Below are positions 35,046 to 45,236 of a stretch of 64,000 bases of DNA, piece by piece. The first letter of the stretch is position 1. Each line of letters opens with the position of its first letter. The notes under the pieces are model-generated. The model saw nothing but the letters and a program-made list of their open reading frames with translations. It had not been told where the DNA came from and made no database searches. Source of the DNA: Serpula lacrymans var. lacrymans S7.9. Its lineage: Eukaryota; Basidiomycota; Agaricomycetes; Boletales; Serpulaceae. The translations under genes were made by a program, and so were the position numbers. The stretch spans positions 1,277,893-1,341,892 of the forward strand of contig NW_006763295.1 of NCBI RefSeq assembly GCF_000218685.1. Direction: 5' to 3'.

Positions 35046-37233
35046 CTACCGGTTCGACCAAGGACTCACACAAGGCGCTCTTTTTTCGTATCTTTTAACC
35101 AGCAAAGGACACTGACTACCCATCTTAAATTGACCCGAGACATATGGCCGCGTCAGGACACTTGATATCAATGAACCGTCAGTCTTCTGAACTAAAACAA
35201 ACATATGTAAACAACTTACACGTTGGCTTTGTAGATCTTCTGTCCTGTCTCGCTGAAGACGAAATTGGTGAGGAGGATGTACAGGAAAGTTTTCATCTCT
35301 ATCATCGAGAATCGCATCCCTATGCAAGACTAAAAAGAATATTAAGCATGGCAAAAAAATAATGAAGGGAAATCATAATTACTCTGGGCCCTGCTGAGAA
35401 TGTCAAAAGGCTTGGGAAGAGACCTGGTAACGAGGACACGCCATCTGGCAAGTTATCCCAGCGATCTGGGCTGCAGAAAGTACATAAATATCACTCCTCC
35501 AATAGCTTTACGTGAGAAAACCTACTCAAAATTCCAGGAATCCTCGCCCCATATTCCCTTATCCAGATTCATCGCCTCTACGGGAACGTGTACGAAACTC
35601 CCTTTAGGCACTCGTACAGACTTCTGCTCAGATATCGTGCCATCACTTAAGCGGACAGGATATGAAGTAGGTACTTCGTCGTCCTGCGTTGCAACACGCA
35701 GCGAAGAGTGCACAGGTGGAATCAGCCGGAGGACTTCTCTCGTGACATTATGAAGATACGGCAGCCCCGAAAGCGTATTATGCAATGACTCTATTTCATC
35801 TGGCGTCAGTCGTGATTCGGGTGTTGAAGGTGCGATAGCAATCAGCTCAGAACGCAGTCGGTTTTGTACTGCAGGGTATCGCGAAAGCAAATACAACGTC
35901 CAAGTTAGTGCGAGTGAGGTCGTGTCGGAACCGGCGAACATGAAGGTGTTGATATTGTGCAAAATGTCTTCGTCCGAGATGCGCTGATCAGGTGGGAGGT
36001 CTGTAGCGATGTTTGATTTTACTGAACCACCGGCAAAAATGTTCATTTTATTAGATGCAAAAATATCCCGTGAAGAGACTCACATAATAGGCTGAGGAGG
36101 TCTTTCCCAGCATAAGTAGATCCACCCTTGTCGCCTTCCGAGATTTTTGCTTTTTTCTGCTGAACAAGGCGACCTGCGACTCTACGGATAACTTCTTGGC
36201 ACCTATGAACAGTCCGCGCGCGGTGGTCCGGCTGTATACAGAAAATATTAGTTTAGGCTTGTGTTGTCGCATGGAATTTGCTAACAAATAGTCTATTTAT
36301 GATGGGAAAATAGATAGCTAGTATTGTCCGAAATCCTTGTCCTTGAGATACTGCTATTTCAAACATTTCTTTGTAGGCAGTGAACAGTTCATCCGACTCA
36401 TTTTGAATGGCGTTGAAATGGTAATCAAACCCTGCAAACAGAGATAAAGATTTATGGTAAAATACACAAGCAAACCAAGTCACCTGCGAGTCCAATCACG
36501 TCGAAAGTTGCGCGACTTATCCAATGACACACGTCAATTTGCAGCTCGATACTACGCTTTGGCTCGCTTTCGAGAGATATTGTCTGACCCGACTCAGTGA
36601 TCATCTCCAGCCATCGGTCCTTCAGTTCGTTGCCTTTACTGAAGACAAGAGGGACGAGCGCTCTCATATTCTGTATTGAGAATGCTGGAGTGGCGACGCG
36701 ACGCTGGCGTTTATGCACATGGCCTTCAGCAGCGAGCATTCCACAACCAATGAGACCTGTGATAAGTCTGCGAGACTGCCACGGCTTCTCATATATAGTG
36801 CAGTTTTTCAACACGTACGAGACCGACACCGGGTCTAGTGGCAAAAGACGTTCATCCCACTTCACAATTAAGAAGCAGAATTAAACAACTTCCATGCAGG
36901 AGGATCAGCTTAGGGAAACTCACTGGACCTATGCCTCTGATTCTCACAGTACGTCCATACTTCTCGACATAAGCTGCATGAGCCTTTGGTGAACGGAAAG
37001 GACTGAAGTTGGAAGACAGTTTACATACAGGGTCAAGTTCACATTTAACGATAAACTCACTCTAAAACCATTGACATATGGTTTCCAAGCAAACCCTTCA
37101 CAGGTGGACCAGCCAACTTTTGAAGTGGATTGAACCGCGGCGCGACGAATACTTGGTACACCACATAACCCGCGACAAAGATCAACGACGCAAGAATAAA
37201 GCTAGAAAACAAATACACTGTTGGATACACCAT
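35046..37233 (-). CDS. Cytochrome P450 monooxygenase, complete
   Basis: Nine exons with 52-64 nt introns give 576 codons. The start at 37233 encodes a membrane anchor (MVYPTVYLFSSFILASLIFV) followed by the proline region LAGPPVKGLLG. P450 landmarks in order: helix-C W-Q-S-R-R with HKRQRRVATPAF, the I-helix oxygen-binding AGSDTTS, the K-helix ExxR in REVLRL, the PERW-equivalent PDRW, and the haem-binding FSAGPRSCIG, whose Cys is the thiolate ligand; an intron (35340-35392) splits it between Arg and Ser. The C-terminus reads VVLTRPYVSGQFKMGSQCPL. Nothing essential is missing. It is an ER-membrane oxidoreductase of a fungal family I do not assign; the substrate is unknown. It lies in tandem with an NmrA-like gene. 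Confidence 0.92.
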
Positions 37234-37608
37234 TGGTGGTTGAAATACACGTTAGTTGGCGTTTCGAGAAACCAGCCAGAACACGCATGTTCGTAATTGT
37301 CTCATGGTTCGAGAAGACAATAACATCTCCTGTCACGTCGTCACAGTTAGCTCTTTGTCACGCCGTTCTATTGTGACGTCTTTCGGCTCCGCGGCCTGGC
37401 ATTGAAACCACTACGACGACGATTATCATCTCAATTTGACATATCAAACACGAAAGTTATCAACAAATAATTATAGGCTAATCAGAAATGCGAAATTTGT
37501 GGTGTGAGATTCTCCCATCATGCTTTTTGACACTACTCTTCTTTATTTCCGCATTTTTCGCCTAAAGCAAAACATGTTCACGTGCGGTTAAAGAAAGAAA
37601 AATACCAC
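37234..37608. other. P450 promoter region
   Basis: 375 bp between the NmrA-like gene and the P450, both on the minus strand. No coding signal. Confidence 0.5.
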
Positions 37609-38737
37609 TCACTTCTTGGACTTGAATTCTGCATCGTACGTTTTGAAAAACTCAATGGGCAAAATCGGCGGCCCACCAGTAATGGCATTGAACGCGAGAG
37701 TACTGACATAGTTTGTCTTGCCTTCGCGTACCAAGGAATAATATTCAAGCAAGTATTGCTTTTCGGAGTCGTCCACATCAGTATCAGCGTCCAACAGCTG
37801 CTTCGCTTCATGTCTGGATACGATACAATAGGTTATGAAACACTTGGGAACGCTGCAGCAGAGATGACTTACTCAGAAATGTCTGCAAACTGGAGGTTCA
37901 GTCCCGCTTCAGTAGCAGATTCCGCCAATTCCGGGCCATTAACCATCCTAGCATACGATGGAGATGTCAGCGCACATTAATCGCAAACGGCCAAAACATA
38001 TGCACATTGGACCAGTCACAACCACTAGTTGACCCCGATATCTGTCATCAAGACCTTGGGGTCCTTCGCTAGTGACAATATGGGCTGCGACTTGGGCAAT
38101 ATCTCCTAATGCGACAGGAGCGAACGAATGGGTTTCACCAATAGGCAATCGAAGCTTTCCATTCTTTTGGGCATCTTTGTTGTATAAGAGAAGATTCTCA
38201 GTGTAAAATCCCGCACTTCAGGCAATGCGTGAGTGTCACCGCGAATCGGACGATAATCGTTAATGAATCTCACCGAATAACACATTGTGATAATCCAGCC
38301 TCTGTATCAGGCAAGTATCTCATTGCTAGTGTGTTGCCCTCTATTTTGATGAAATCATGTAGATGCGGTTGTTTTTTAGCGTCCGCAAATTCGCATGCTG
38401 CAGCACTCAATAAAATGGTGTTTTTGATTTGAGCCTGATGCGTGGCATGGAGCATCTCTTCAGCGAGCTTCACTTTATGCTTGTGAGCAGGTGGAATGAG
38501 GAAGATTGTATCTGCTCCGGTATTTTTGAGGGCAGTGACAAGACCTTCATGATCACCAGGATTGTGGGGAATGATTTCAGCCCCAAGCTCCTTGAGGTCC
38601 TCGCACTTGCTAGGGTGCAGAGTAAGACAACAGACCTTGTCAAGCTTGTTTGAGAACGTTTCATCGGTAAGCAACAACTCTACAACGAGACGGCCTGTTT
38701 GACCGTCTGCAGAGGTGACACACAGTGAGCGAGTCAT
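37609..38737 (-). CDS. NmrA-like NAD(P)-binding oxidoreductase
   Basis: Four exons from 38737 (MTRSLCVTSADGQTGRLVVE). The glycine motif ADGQTGR is the NmrA/atypical-SDR dinucleotide-binding turn. Following segments fit a Rossmann fold: CLTLHPSKCEDLKELGAEII, GADTIFLIPPAHKHK, NTILLSAAACE, then HDFIKIEGNTL and GFYTENLLLY, VALGDIAQVAAHIVTSEG, YRGQLVVVTGP. The C-terminus KTNYVSTLAFNAITGG / EFFKTYDAEFKSKK is family-typical. These proteins are either redox sensors (NmrA, HSCARG) or quinone/azo reductases, and the catalytic Tyr-x-x-x-Lys of classical SDRs is not evident. It stands next to a P450, which may point to a shared small-molecule pathway, and is divergent from Hsp104. Confidence 0.85.
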
Positions 38738-39119
38738 GTTGGGCTAGATGATAGTTATTTGAGGGCGTGAAAAGGTAAACATGTCTGATGAGTGCTTTCT
38801 TATGAATTCCTTGGATGTCCCCTTTCTTACTGCCGTCATTATTGTCGTCATGAAGCAAGTTGTTCAATCACTCCTATAGCTTGGATCACTGGGAATGTAT
38901 TCGATTTCATTCATATCCTGAACGCGTGCGCTTAGTCAGCATACAGATACACCGCTTACATCATGTGAGGTCATGCTCGTATATTCTTCGTTTTTCCAGA
39001 CAGCGATGGAGACATTGCGAACACTCGACACCGTTCCAGGCCATCCTTGCGCCCACCACACTGAACAGCGACCATAAAAGGGCGCAGACAACACTCACAC
39101 TCCCTCAGGAACAACCAAA
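38738..39119. promoter_or_regulatory. Divergent promoter region, NmrA-like / Hsp104
   Basis: 382 bp between divergent starts. A CCCCT stress-element core is at about 38819. Degenerate TTC/GAA units near 38801-38810 and 38990-39010 could be a heat shock element, but no perfect nGAAnnTTCn array is present. Assignment to Hsp104 regulation is inferred. Confidence 0.4.
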
Positions 39120-42100
39120 ATGAGTTTCGAATTTACAGATAAAACATCGTCCTCCATTGCTGCTGCACATCAGCTAGCAAAGGATTATGCAAACGCTCAA
39201 GGTATGGCATTGTCTCTCATACAGTCTTTAAAAAAAAGGAATTGACCACATATTGGCTTCTAGTTCATCCCGCTCATATTGCGTCCGCCCTGCTCAATGA
39301 GGGTGCAGGGGAACCTTCCATGCCAGGAGGATTGTCCGGTGGTAACTCTGGGGCCTCTTTGTTCTCTTCTGTGATTCAAAAAGCAGGCGGAGATCCGGTA
39401 TGTAATTACATTTCATTTGTTTACTTGACCCATCTTAATGATTTATCCAGGCTATCATCAAACGAGGTTTACAGAAAATAATCGTCCGTCTGCCGGCACA
39501 AAACCCGCCTCCTGACGAAGTCACTCTCAGTGCTGGTGCAATCAAAGTACTACGAGAGGCTCAGTCCCTCCAACAGACGATGCACGATTCTTATATCGCC
39601 CAAGACCACATACTTCTAGCTCTCGTCAAAGATTCTACCATCGCAGCCGTACTTAAAGAGGCTAGTCTCACGGAGGCGTCACTAAAGACTGCAATTCAAC
39701 AAACAAGAGGTAACAGACGCGTGGAGAGTAAAAGCGCTGAGGCTGGTTTCGACGCGTTGCAGAAGTACGCCATTGATCTAACAGCGCTTGCAGAGGAGGG
39801 CAAAATCGATCCGGTAATTGGCAGAGATTCAGAGATTCGCAGAGTCATTCGAATTCTTTGCAGAAGGTTGGTCTTGACCTGGCTCTTTTTATGTTTTGGC
39901 TTTATCTGACCTAATTTGTAGAACGAAAAACAACCCTGTTCTCATCGGTGAACCTGGAGTAGGCAAAACGTCCATAGCCGAAGGCTTAGCACAACGTATC
40001 GTAAATCGTGATGTGCCCGCAAGTCTCCTCAGCCGTCTTTACTCCTTGGACATGGGTGCACTTATGGCTGGCGCAAAATATAAGGGTGAATACGAAGAGC
40101 GCATCAAGAGTGTTCTCAACGAAGTTGAAAAGTCCACAGAAGAAGGTGTTGGGGTCATACTTTTCATCGACGAACTTCACCTGATCATGGCCGGACGCGG
40201 ATCTGAAGGTGGCGGCATGGACGCTGCAAACCTTTTTAAGCCCCTCTTGGCCAGAGGAAAGTTGAGATGCATTGGCGCAACGACGCTGGCGGAGTACAGG
40301 AAATACATCGAAACGGATGCTGCACTTGAACGCAGGTTTGCTCAGGTTCTGGTGAACGAACCTTCAGTGCCAGAGACGATCAGCATTCTGCGAGGCATCA
40401 GGGAGAAATACGAGGTTCATCATGGTGTTAGAATTTTGGACGGAGCATTGATATCTGCAGCGACTTTAGCGCACCGCTACCTTACTTCGCGACGTTTACC
40501 TGATGCTGCTATTGATCTGGTTGATGAAGCTTGCGCAAGGTATGTTTTTCCCATTATATGCCATTTTTCAGTCATGTTTTAACTTGGTGCACAGTGTTCG
40601 TGTGACCAGAGAAACAGCTCCCGAAGCCATCGACAAACTTGATAGGCGCAAACTTGAACTAGAGGTGGAAATTCATGCTCTAGAGCGAGAAAAAGATCAG
40701 GCAAGCAAAGATAGACTTGTCACAGCTCGAAAGGCGATTGCAGACGTCGATGAACAATTGCAACCACTAAAAGCAGCGTATGAGATAGAGAAAAAGAGAG
40801 GTGACGAGGTTAATGAAGTACGGAGGAAGATCGATGAGTTGAAAGCAAAAGCTGACGAAGCAGAGAGAAGGTGAGTTGTTTTTCTCATTGGTGTACAACG
40901 ACGTGATTGCTGACAATGACTTTTCAGGTATGATTTAGCCACTGCCTCTGATCTGCGTTACTACGCTCTCCCGGATCTTCAGTCACGTTTGCAGCAGTTG
41001 CAAGCTAAGAAAGCCGAAGAAGATGAGACTATGGGAGGAGGTACCGACACTGTCACGCCCGAGCAGATCGCGGAGATCGTAGGACGCTGGACATCAATAC
41101 CTGTCACTCGCCTTATGTCCACCGAAAAGGAGAAGCTTTTGCGTATGGAGCGAATTCTCGCTGGGAGTGTGGTCGGGCAGCCAGAAGCTGTCAAAGCCGT
41201 TGCCAACGCAATAAGACTGTCGAGGAGTGGGCTTTCTAACTCCCAGAGGCCTATTGCCAGCTTTTTAATGGCGGGTCCATCGGGTACCGGGAAAACGTTG
41301 CTAAGCAAGACGGTAAGTTTATCATTGAACATAATTTACTAAAGTACGAATACTCACTTGATGTTTGTAGCTTGCTACCTTACTTTTTGACTCTCCAGAT
41401 GCTATGATCCGTGTAGACGGCTCGGAGTACTCTGAGAAACATTCTATTGCACGTCTCATTGGAGCACCTCCAGGTTACGTGGGGCACGACTCAGGTGGAC
41501 AACTTACTGAATACGTCAGGCGCAAGCCATATTGTATCATCCTGATTGACGAGATTGAAAAGGCTTCACGCGAATTCGTGACACTCTTCCTGCAAGTCCT
41601 CGACGACGGGCGGTTGACTGATGGTCAGGGTCGCGTGGTGGACTTTAGAAATACTGTCATCATCATGACTTCGAATCTGGGCGCAATGTACCTGAATGAC
41701 ATGGGTGAGGGCCCTGTCAATGCAACAACGAAAGAGCTCGTCATGAGTTCCATTCAAGCACACTTCCCACCCGAGTTCATTAACCGAATAGACGAGGTTG
41801 TTATTTTCGTGAGTGTTCATGACTTTACATGTGCAAACTAGAAAACTGACGTTTCCTCTTTAAAGCGTACACTTTCGAGGAAGAATGTACTCAAGATCGT
41901 CGACCTTCGGCTCAAAGAAGTCCAGGAACGGCTTGCTGATCGGAAGATGAAGTTAGAAATCGACAACGAGGCCAAGCAGTATCTGATGTCTATTGGTTAC
42001 TCGACAACGTATGGTGCTCGCCCGCTGAACCGTGCTATCCAGAGTGAGCTTTTAAACCCGCTGTCAATCTTGTTATTGTCGGATCGTGTGCGTGATGGCG

Positions 42101-42240
42101 AGACAGTCAATGTACACTTCGATGGGCCTCGTAATAGGCTGCATATTGTGCCGAACCACGAGGCAACTGGTAATGAGGAGATGGACGTGGACTGGGAAGA
42201 TGATATTGACGACATTATTGATGTAGAAGAGATGGACTAA
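39120..42240 (+). CDS. HSP104: Hsp104/ClpB AAA+ disaggregase
   Basis: Eight exons (introns 39202-39263, 39398-39450, 39867-39921, 40540-40594, 40871-40927, 41313-41370, 41809-41865) give 907 residues, the usual length. Order: Clp_N repeats ([30 protein letters not shown]), NBD1 with Walker A GEPGVGKT, pore-loop [11 protein letters not shown] and Walker [10 protein letters not shown], the coiled-coil middle domain (about residues 410-530, [20 protein letters not shown]), NBD2 with Walker [10 protein letters not shown], pore-loop [13 protein letters not shown] and Walker [11 protein letters not shown], and sensor EFINRIDEV. The acidic tail ends DVEEMD, resembling the C-terminal motif that recruits TPR co-chaperones to cytosolic Hsp104. 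This points to the cytosolic paralogue, not mitochondrial Hsp78. It rescues aggregated protein with Hsp70. Confidence 0.97.
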
Positions 42241-42498
42241 ACATGGTATGACCCTTTGGACCCAAAACCAAGTTGTATTCTAATAATCGTACAATGTATT
42301 CGCTATATTCGCTATGCAAGTATCATGTACAGTACTAGTATATCCTTTCAATTTCAGTTTCAATGCTAAAAAAAGCAAACCTGATTTGTGTGGGTATTGT
42401 GAACCGAAGCACTTTTATATTCGCATCGTAGCACTGTGACCGTTTTGTAGAATTAAATGTATATCAGTCATAGACATGGCTCACTTTATGTCATCAAA

Positions 42499-43917
42499 CT
42501 ACAAAAAACTCGGAAACCTGGGAATATGGCCCGGGGGAGAAGGGAAACTGTCGAGACTAACAGAAGCATCACTGAAACTCCTTGCTACACCCAACCCAAA
42601 TTCCTCCTCAATATGCCGTTTCGTCTTCGAGTCCAAGGAGCTACGTTCGGAAACACTCTTCGTAAGCTTTGGGTCTGAATACTGATCCGTGAAAGAGTGC
42701 AGATGAGGATTAGAGCTGAGAGAGCCGAGAATTCCATGGAGACTCCGCCTATCTCTGGGGTTACCATGTATTTCGAGAGAAATCAGGGTTGCCTTGTTCA
42801 TCTGCATGCTTCTCGTCTGCACCCTCCTCAACTCAAAGACTTCCTCAGGCGGGCAATCGGCATCGCAATCTGTCTCGGTATCCAAAGACGTCATAGATGA
42901 CCTTATCGAGTCGTCCAGAGACATCCTACTGTCTTGTACTTCGTACGTCGTGGTCCCAGTAGACATTGAATTATCATGCTCATCGCGTAATTCATCGAGG
43001 CTGTCGTCCGCTAAAGAGTTCTGCAAGCAGGCTTCCACAGCTAGAGTGCTATCTGGGTCCGAGTACATGCTGAAGTAGGATCTTGTAATGAAATTTGGGC
43101 TCATAGGTAAATCCATAGAAGTGGAGACAAGGGTAAGAGGTCTCTGTATCGCGAGGCCTAGAGCAAGCGCTACGTCGCTAACGCTGTCGTGGTAGTATTC
43201 CTCCACTTCAGATTCTTCAGGTATGCTATGTAGTCCGAGTCGTGGGTATGTCAAACGACCTAACTGGGTGTCGTGGCATTCGTCCCAATCGAATGTCGAA
43301 TTGAACGTTGATTGTGATTCTCCCTGTGAATCCGGTGACTGAACCATATCCTGTGAGTAGGTTGATTTTTTTTCTTTGCGGGGATGCTGGCTATGAGCGA
43401 AGGGCGAAATTAATATCTTGAATGGTCGAGTTATATGCTGCCTAATCCGTGAACCCAAAGGCTCGACAGCAGGTTGATAAGTTTCCTTTGGGGAGTTCCA
43501 GGCTCTCTCGTCATATCCAACGTCGTCAGGCTTTTCGTGTGATTCTTCAATAGTTTGAGTGATGAGTGGGTCGGGTCGCGTACTTGCAGGTGTACTGATG
43601 TGTGGGCGAGCGCGTTTATCCTTTGCCCTTCGTCTCAATAGCTCGCCGCCAAATACAAGAATAATCAAGCTAACGACCAGGACGGTACCAACGACAGCTG
43701 CGATCTTCAAATTTCCTCTGGAGCCATGAGCCGGACTAGGACTGAACATGACAGGAGGGGTGGTTGCAGCAGAAGAAATGGGCTGTGACGAGGTCGTCGC
43801 TGCAGACGTCGAGGCTGTCATGGGAAACCATTGCTCAGGCGCATCGGTGACAGAACGTAACTTGTCGAGTTTGGCATGGATGTCCTTGCGACGTGTGGAA
43901 TTCGGTGCGGGAGCCAT
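42499..43917 (-). CDS. Single-pass membrane protein, uncharacterised
   Basis: An uninterrupted 472-codon gene, MAPAPNSTRRKDIHAKLDKL at 43917. After a Ser/Thr/Pro-rich segment comes one membrane span (NLKIAAVVGTVLVVSLIILV) flanked by GELLRRRAKDKR, so the long C-terminal part is probably cytoplasmic. That part is Ser-rich and acidic, with Leu-containing patches (ALGLAIQRPLTLVSTSMDL) and a conserved-looking FELRRVQTRSMQMNKA. No enzyme domain is visible. The layout (Ser/Thr-rich outside, single span, disordered cytosolic tail) is common for basidiomycete membrane proteins of unknown function and loosely recalls wall-stress sensors, but there is no WSC cysteine domain or signal peptide. Confidence 0.75.
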   Translation of the reverse strand: MAPAPNSTRRKDIHAKLDKLRSVTDAPEQWFPMTASTSAATTSSQPISSAATTPPVMFSPSPAHGSRGNLKIAAVVGTVLVVSLIILVFGGELLRRRAKDKRARPHISTPASTRPDPLITQTIEESHEKPDDVGYDERAWNSPKETYQPAVEPLGSRIRQHITRPFKILISPFAHSQHPRKEKKSTYSQDMVQSPDSQGESQSTFNSTFDWDECHDTQLGRLTYPRLGLHSIPEESEVEEYYHDSVSDVALALGLAIQRPLTLVSTSMDLPMSPNFITRSYFSMYSDPDSTLAVEACLQNSLADDSLDELRDEHDNSMSTGTTTYEVQDSRMSLDDSIRSSMTSLDTETDCDADCPPEEVFELRRVQTRSMQMNKATLISLEIHGNPRDRRSLHGILGSLSSNPHLHSFTDQYSDPKLTKSVSERSSLDSKTKRHIEEEFGLGVARSFSDASVSLDSFPSPPGHIPRFPSFL

Positions 43918-44274
43918 GAGGAATAGATGATTTTGTTAGGGTGCTTGTTGGTAATAAGAAAAAAAGACGATACTGCAACTTGGCCTGTCTTGAGAGGAGA
44001 TAGGTCCAGGTGGATGACAGGTCAAGCACATGTTTTGGCGGCTGACATGGACGAAGTTGACATGGCTCGCCATTGGAACCTGTCAAATTTTGCTCGCAGA
44101 TATTGTTGAGAGTAGATGCATGGTACTCCATGCTTGACCTCCTGGTTGCTTTCAAGTGCAGGCGCGTTCTCTGCAAGTCCATGCGTGTGAATAAGTGAGC
44201 ACGGATAGAAGCGCCCTAGGCTACGCGGGCTCGGTTTCCTTGCTGTTTCTAGTTTTTACTATTTCTTAGAAAAA
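43918..44274. promoter_or_regulatory. Divergent promoter region, membrane protein / TIM8
   Basis: 357 bp between divergent starts. The segment just before the TIM8 ATG is T-rich and then A-rich (44251-44275). Frames here are non-coding shadows. Confidence 0.45.
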
Positions 44275-44647
44275 ATGGACAACACGAAGTTTGACGAGTC
44301 CACACAAGTGAGTGTACCAAGATGTCCAGCACTCAGTACTAAATAGTTCATATATCGATGACACTCCAGAAAGAGCTGCAAACCTTCTTAGACAGGGAGC
44401 AGGCTCAGGCTCGTCTTCATTCTTCCATCCACAATCTCACAAGCATGTGCTGGGACAAGTGCGTCACATCTGTACTCATGGGATATTGGATATTGACTCG
44501 CTTTAAAGGTGCATAACTAGCACACCCGGCAACTATTTTGCACGAGGCGAGGAAAGCTGCTTGGCAAATTGCGTGGAGAGGTTTTTGGACACCAGCCTGT
44601 TCATGGTCAAAGTCATTGAACAACAACGTCAAAGTATAGGACAATAG
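44275..44647 (+). CDS. TIM8: Mitochondrial small Tim chaperone TIM8
   Basis: Exon 1 44275-44307 (MDNTKFDESTQ), intron 44308-44369, exon 2 from 44370 (KELQTFLDREQAQARLHSSI, then MCWDKCVT), and a last exon ending at TAG 44645-44647 (YFARGEESCLANCVERFLD). The twin CX3C motifs CWDKC and CLANC mark the small-Tim family; the sequence fits TIM8, which with TIM13 escorts hydrophobic precursors across the intermembrane space after oxidative folding by Mia40. The second junction is anomalous: the good donor (GTACTC at 44472) and acceptor (AACTAG ending 44520) put the last exon one base out of frame. A one-base assembly error, a shifted donor, or a 38-nt intron further downstream (44509-44546) would restore frame; the last would lengthen the loop between the motifs. 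Confidence 0.82.
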
Positions 44648-45236
44648 TCAGCTCCCTGTTACTATTTGCTTCTCCCACCTGCTTTCGATGAAAATGAACG
44701 TTCGCTCTTCCTGAAACGTATCGACTATCGTCAAGTTGGTCTTTCCCCCTCAGGCTGCAGTTTATATCGCACTGCTATCACTCGCGTTGAAGCTAGTTTA
44801 CTTGTATAGAGGAAACACTCTCCTAATACATGCGTACCCTCGCTCGCTCGCAATTGAGGTGTCATTTAAGACAACGTCGTGATACGGTTTTCGAAACTTC
44901 CGTGCTGCTGTCAACATCACATTTAAGTATGAGATAAACATTAATGAAATCATTCAACTCTTCAAGTTGAATTAATTCCCTTGCCTAGGAAGTCTAGCAA
45001 GTCTCGCAGCTTACTTTCATATTGTTGTCAAAATTCCAGTTTGCGGAACTCTAGTCAATTCATTGTATAACAAAAAATAGCGCCATGCAGCAGCCGCTCG
45101 ACTGTATAAGTAGTATCATCAGCTGTAGCCTGTATTATTATTATAGCTTTACTCTCAAGATATGTCACATTCATTCTAGGCATAACAACTTTGTATTTGT
45201 CATGCATATTCGTGAGTGCAGTGTCATTTCAGCACG
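44648..45236. other. Intergenic, convergent
   Basis: Space between the 3' ends of TIM8 (plus) and the nucleoside transporter (minus). No coding signal recognised. Confidence 0.5.

Noticed and set aside
35051..35061. GGTTCGACCAA, resembling a tRNA B box
   Set aside because: No A box or cloverleaf nearby, and it lies in the coding end of the P450.
38860..39123. 87-codon frame just before Hsp104
   Set aside because: It covers the promoter and overlaps the Hsp104 ATG in another frame; no features.
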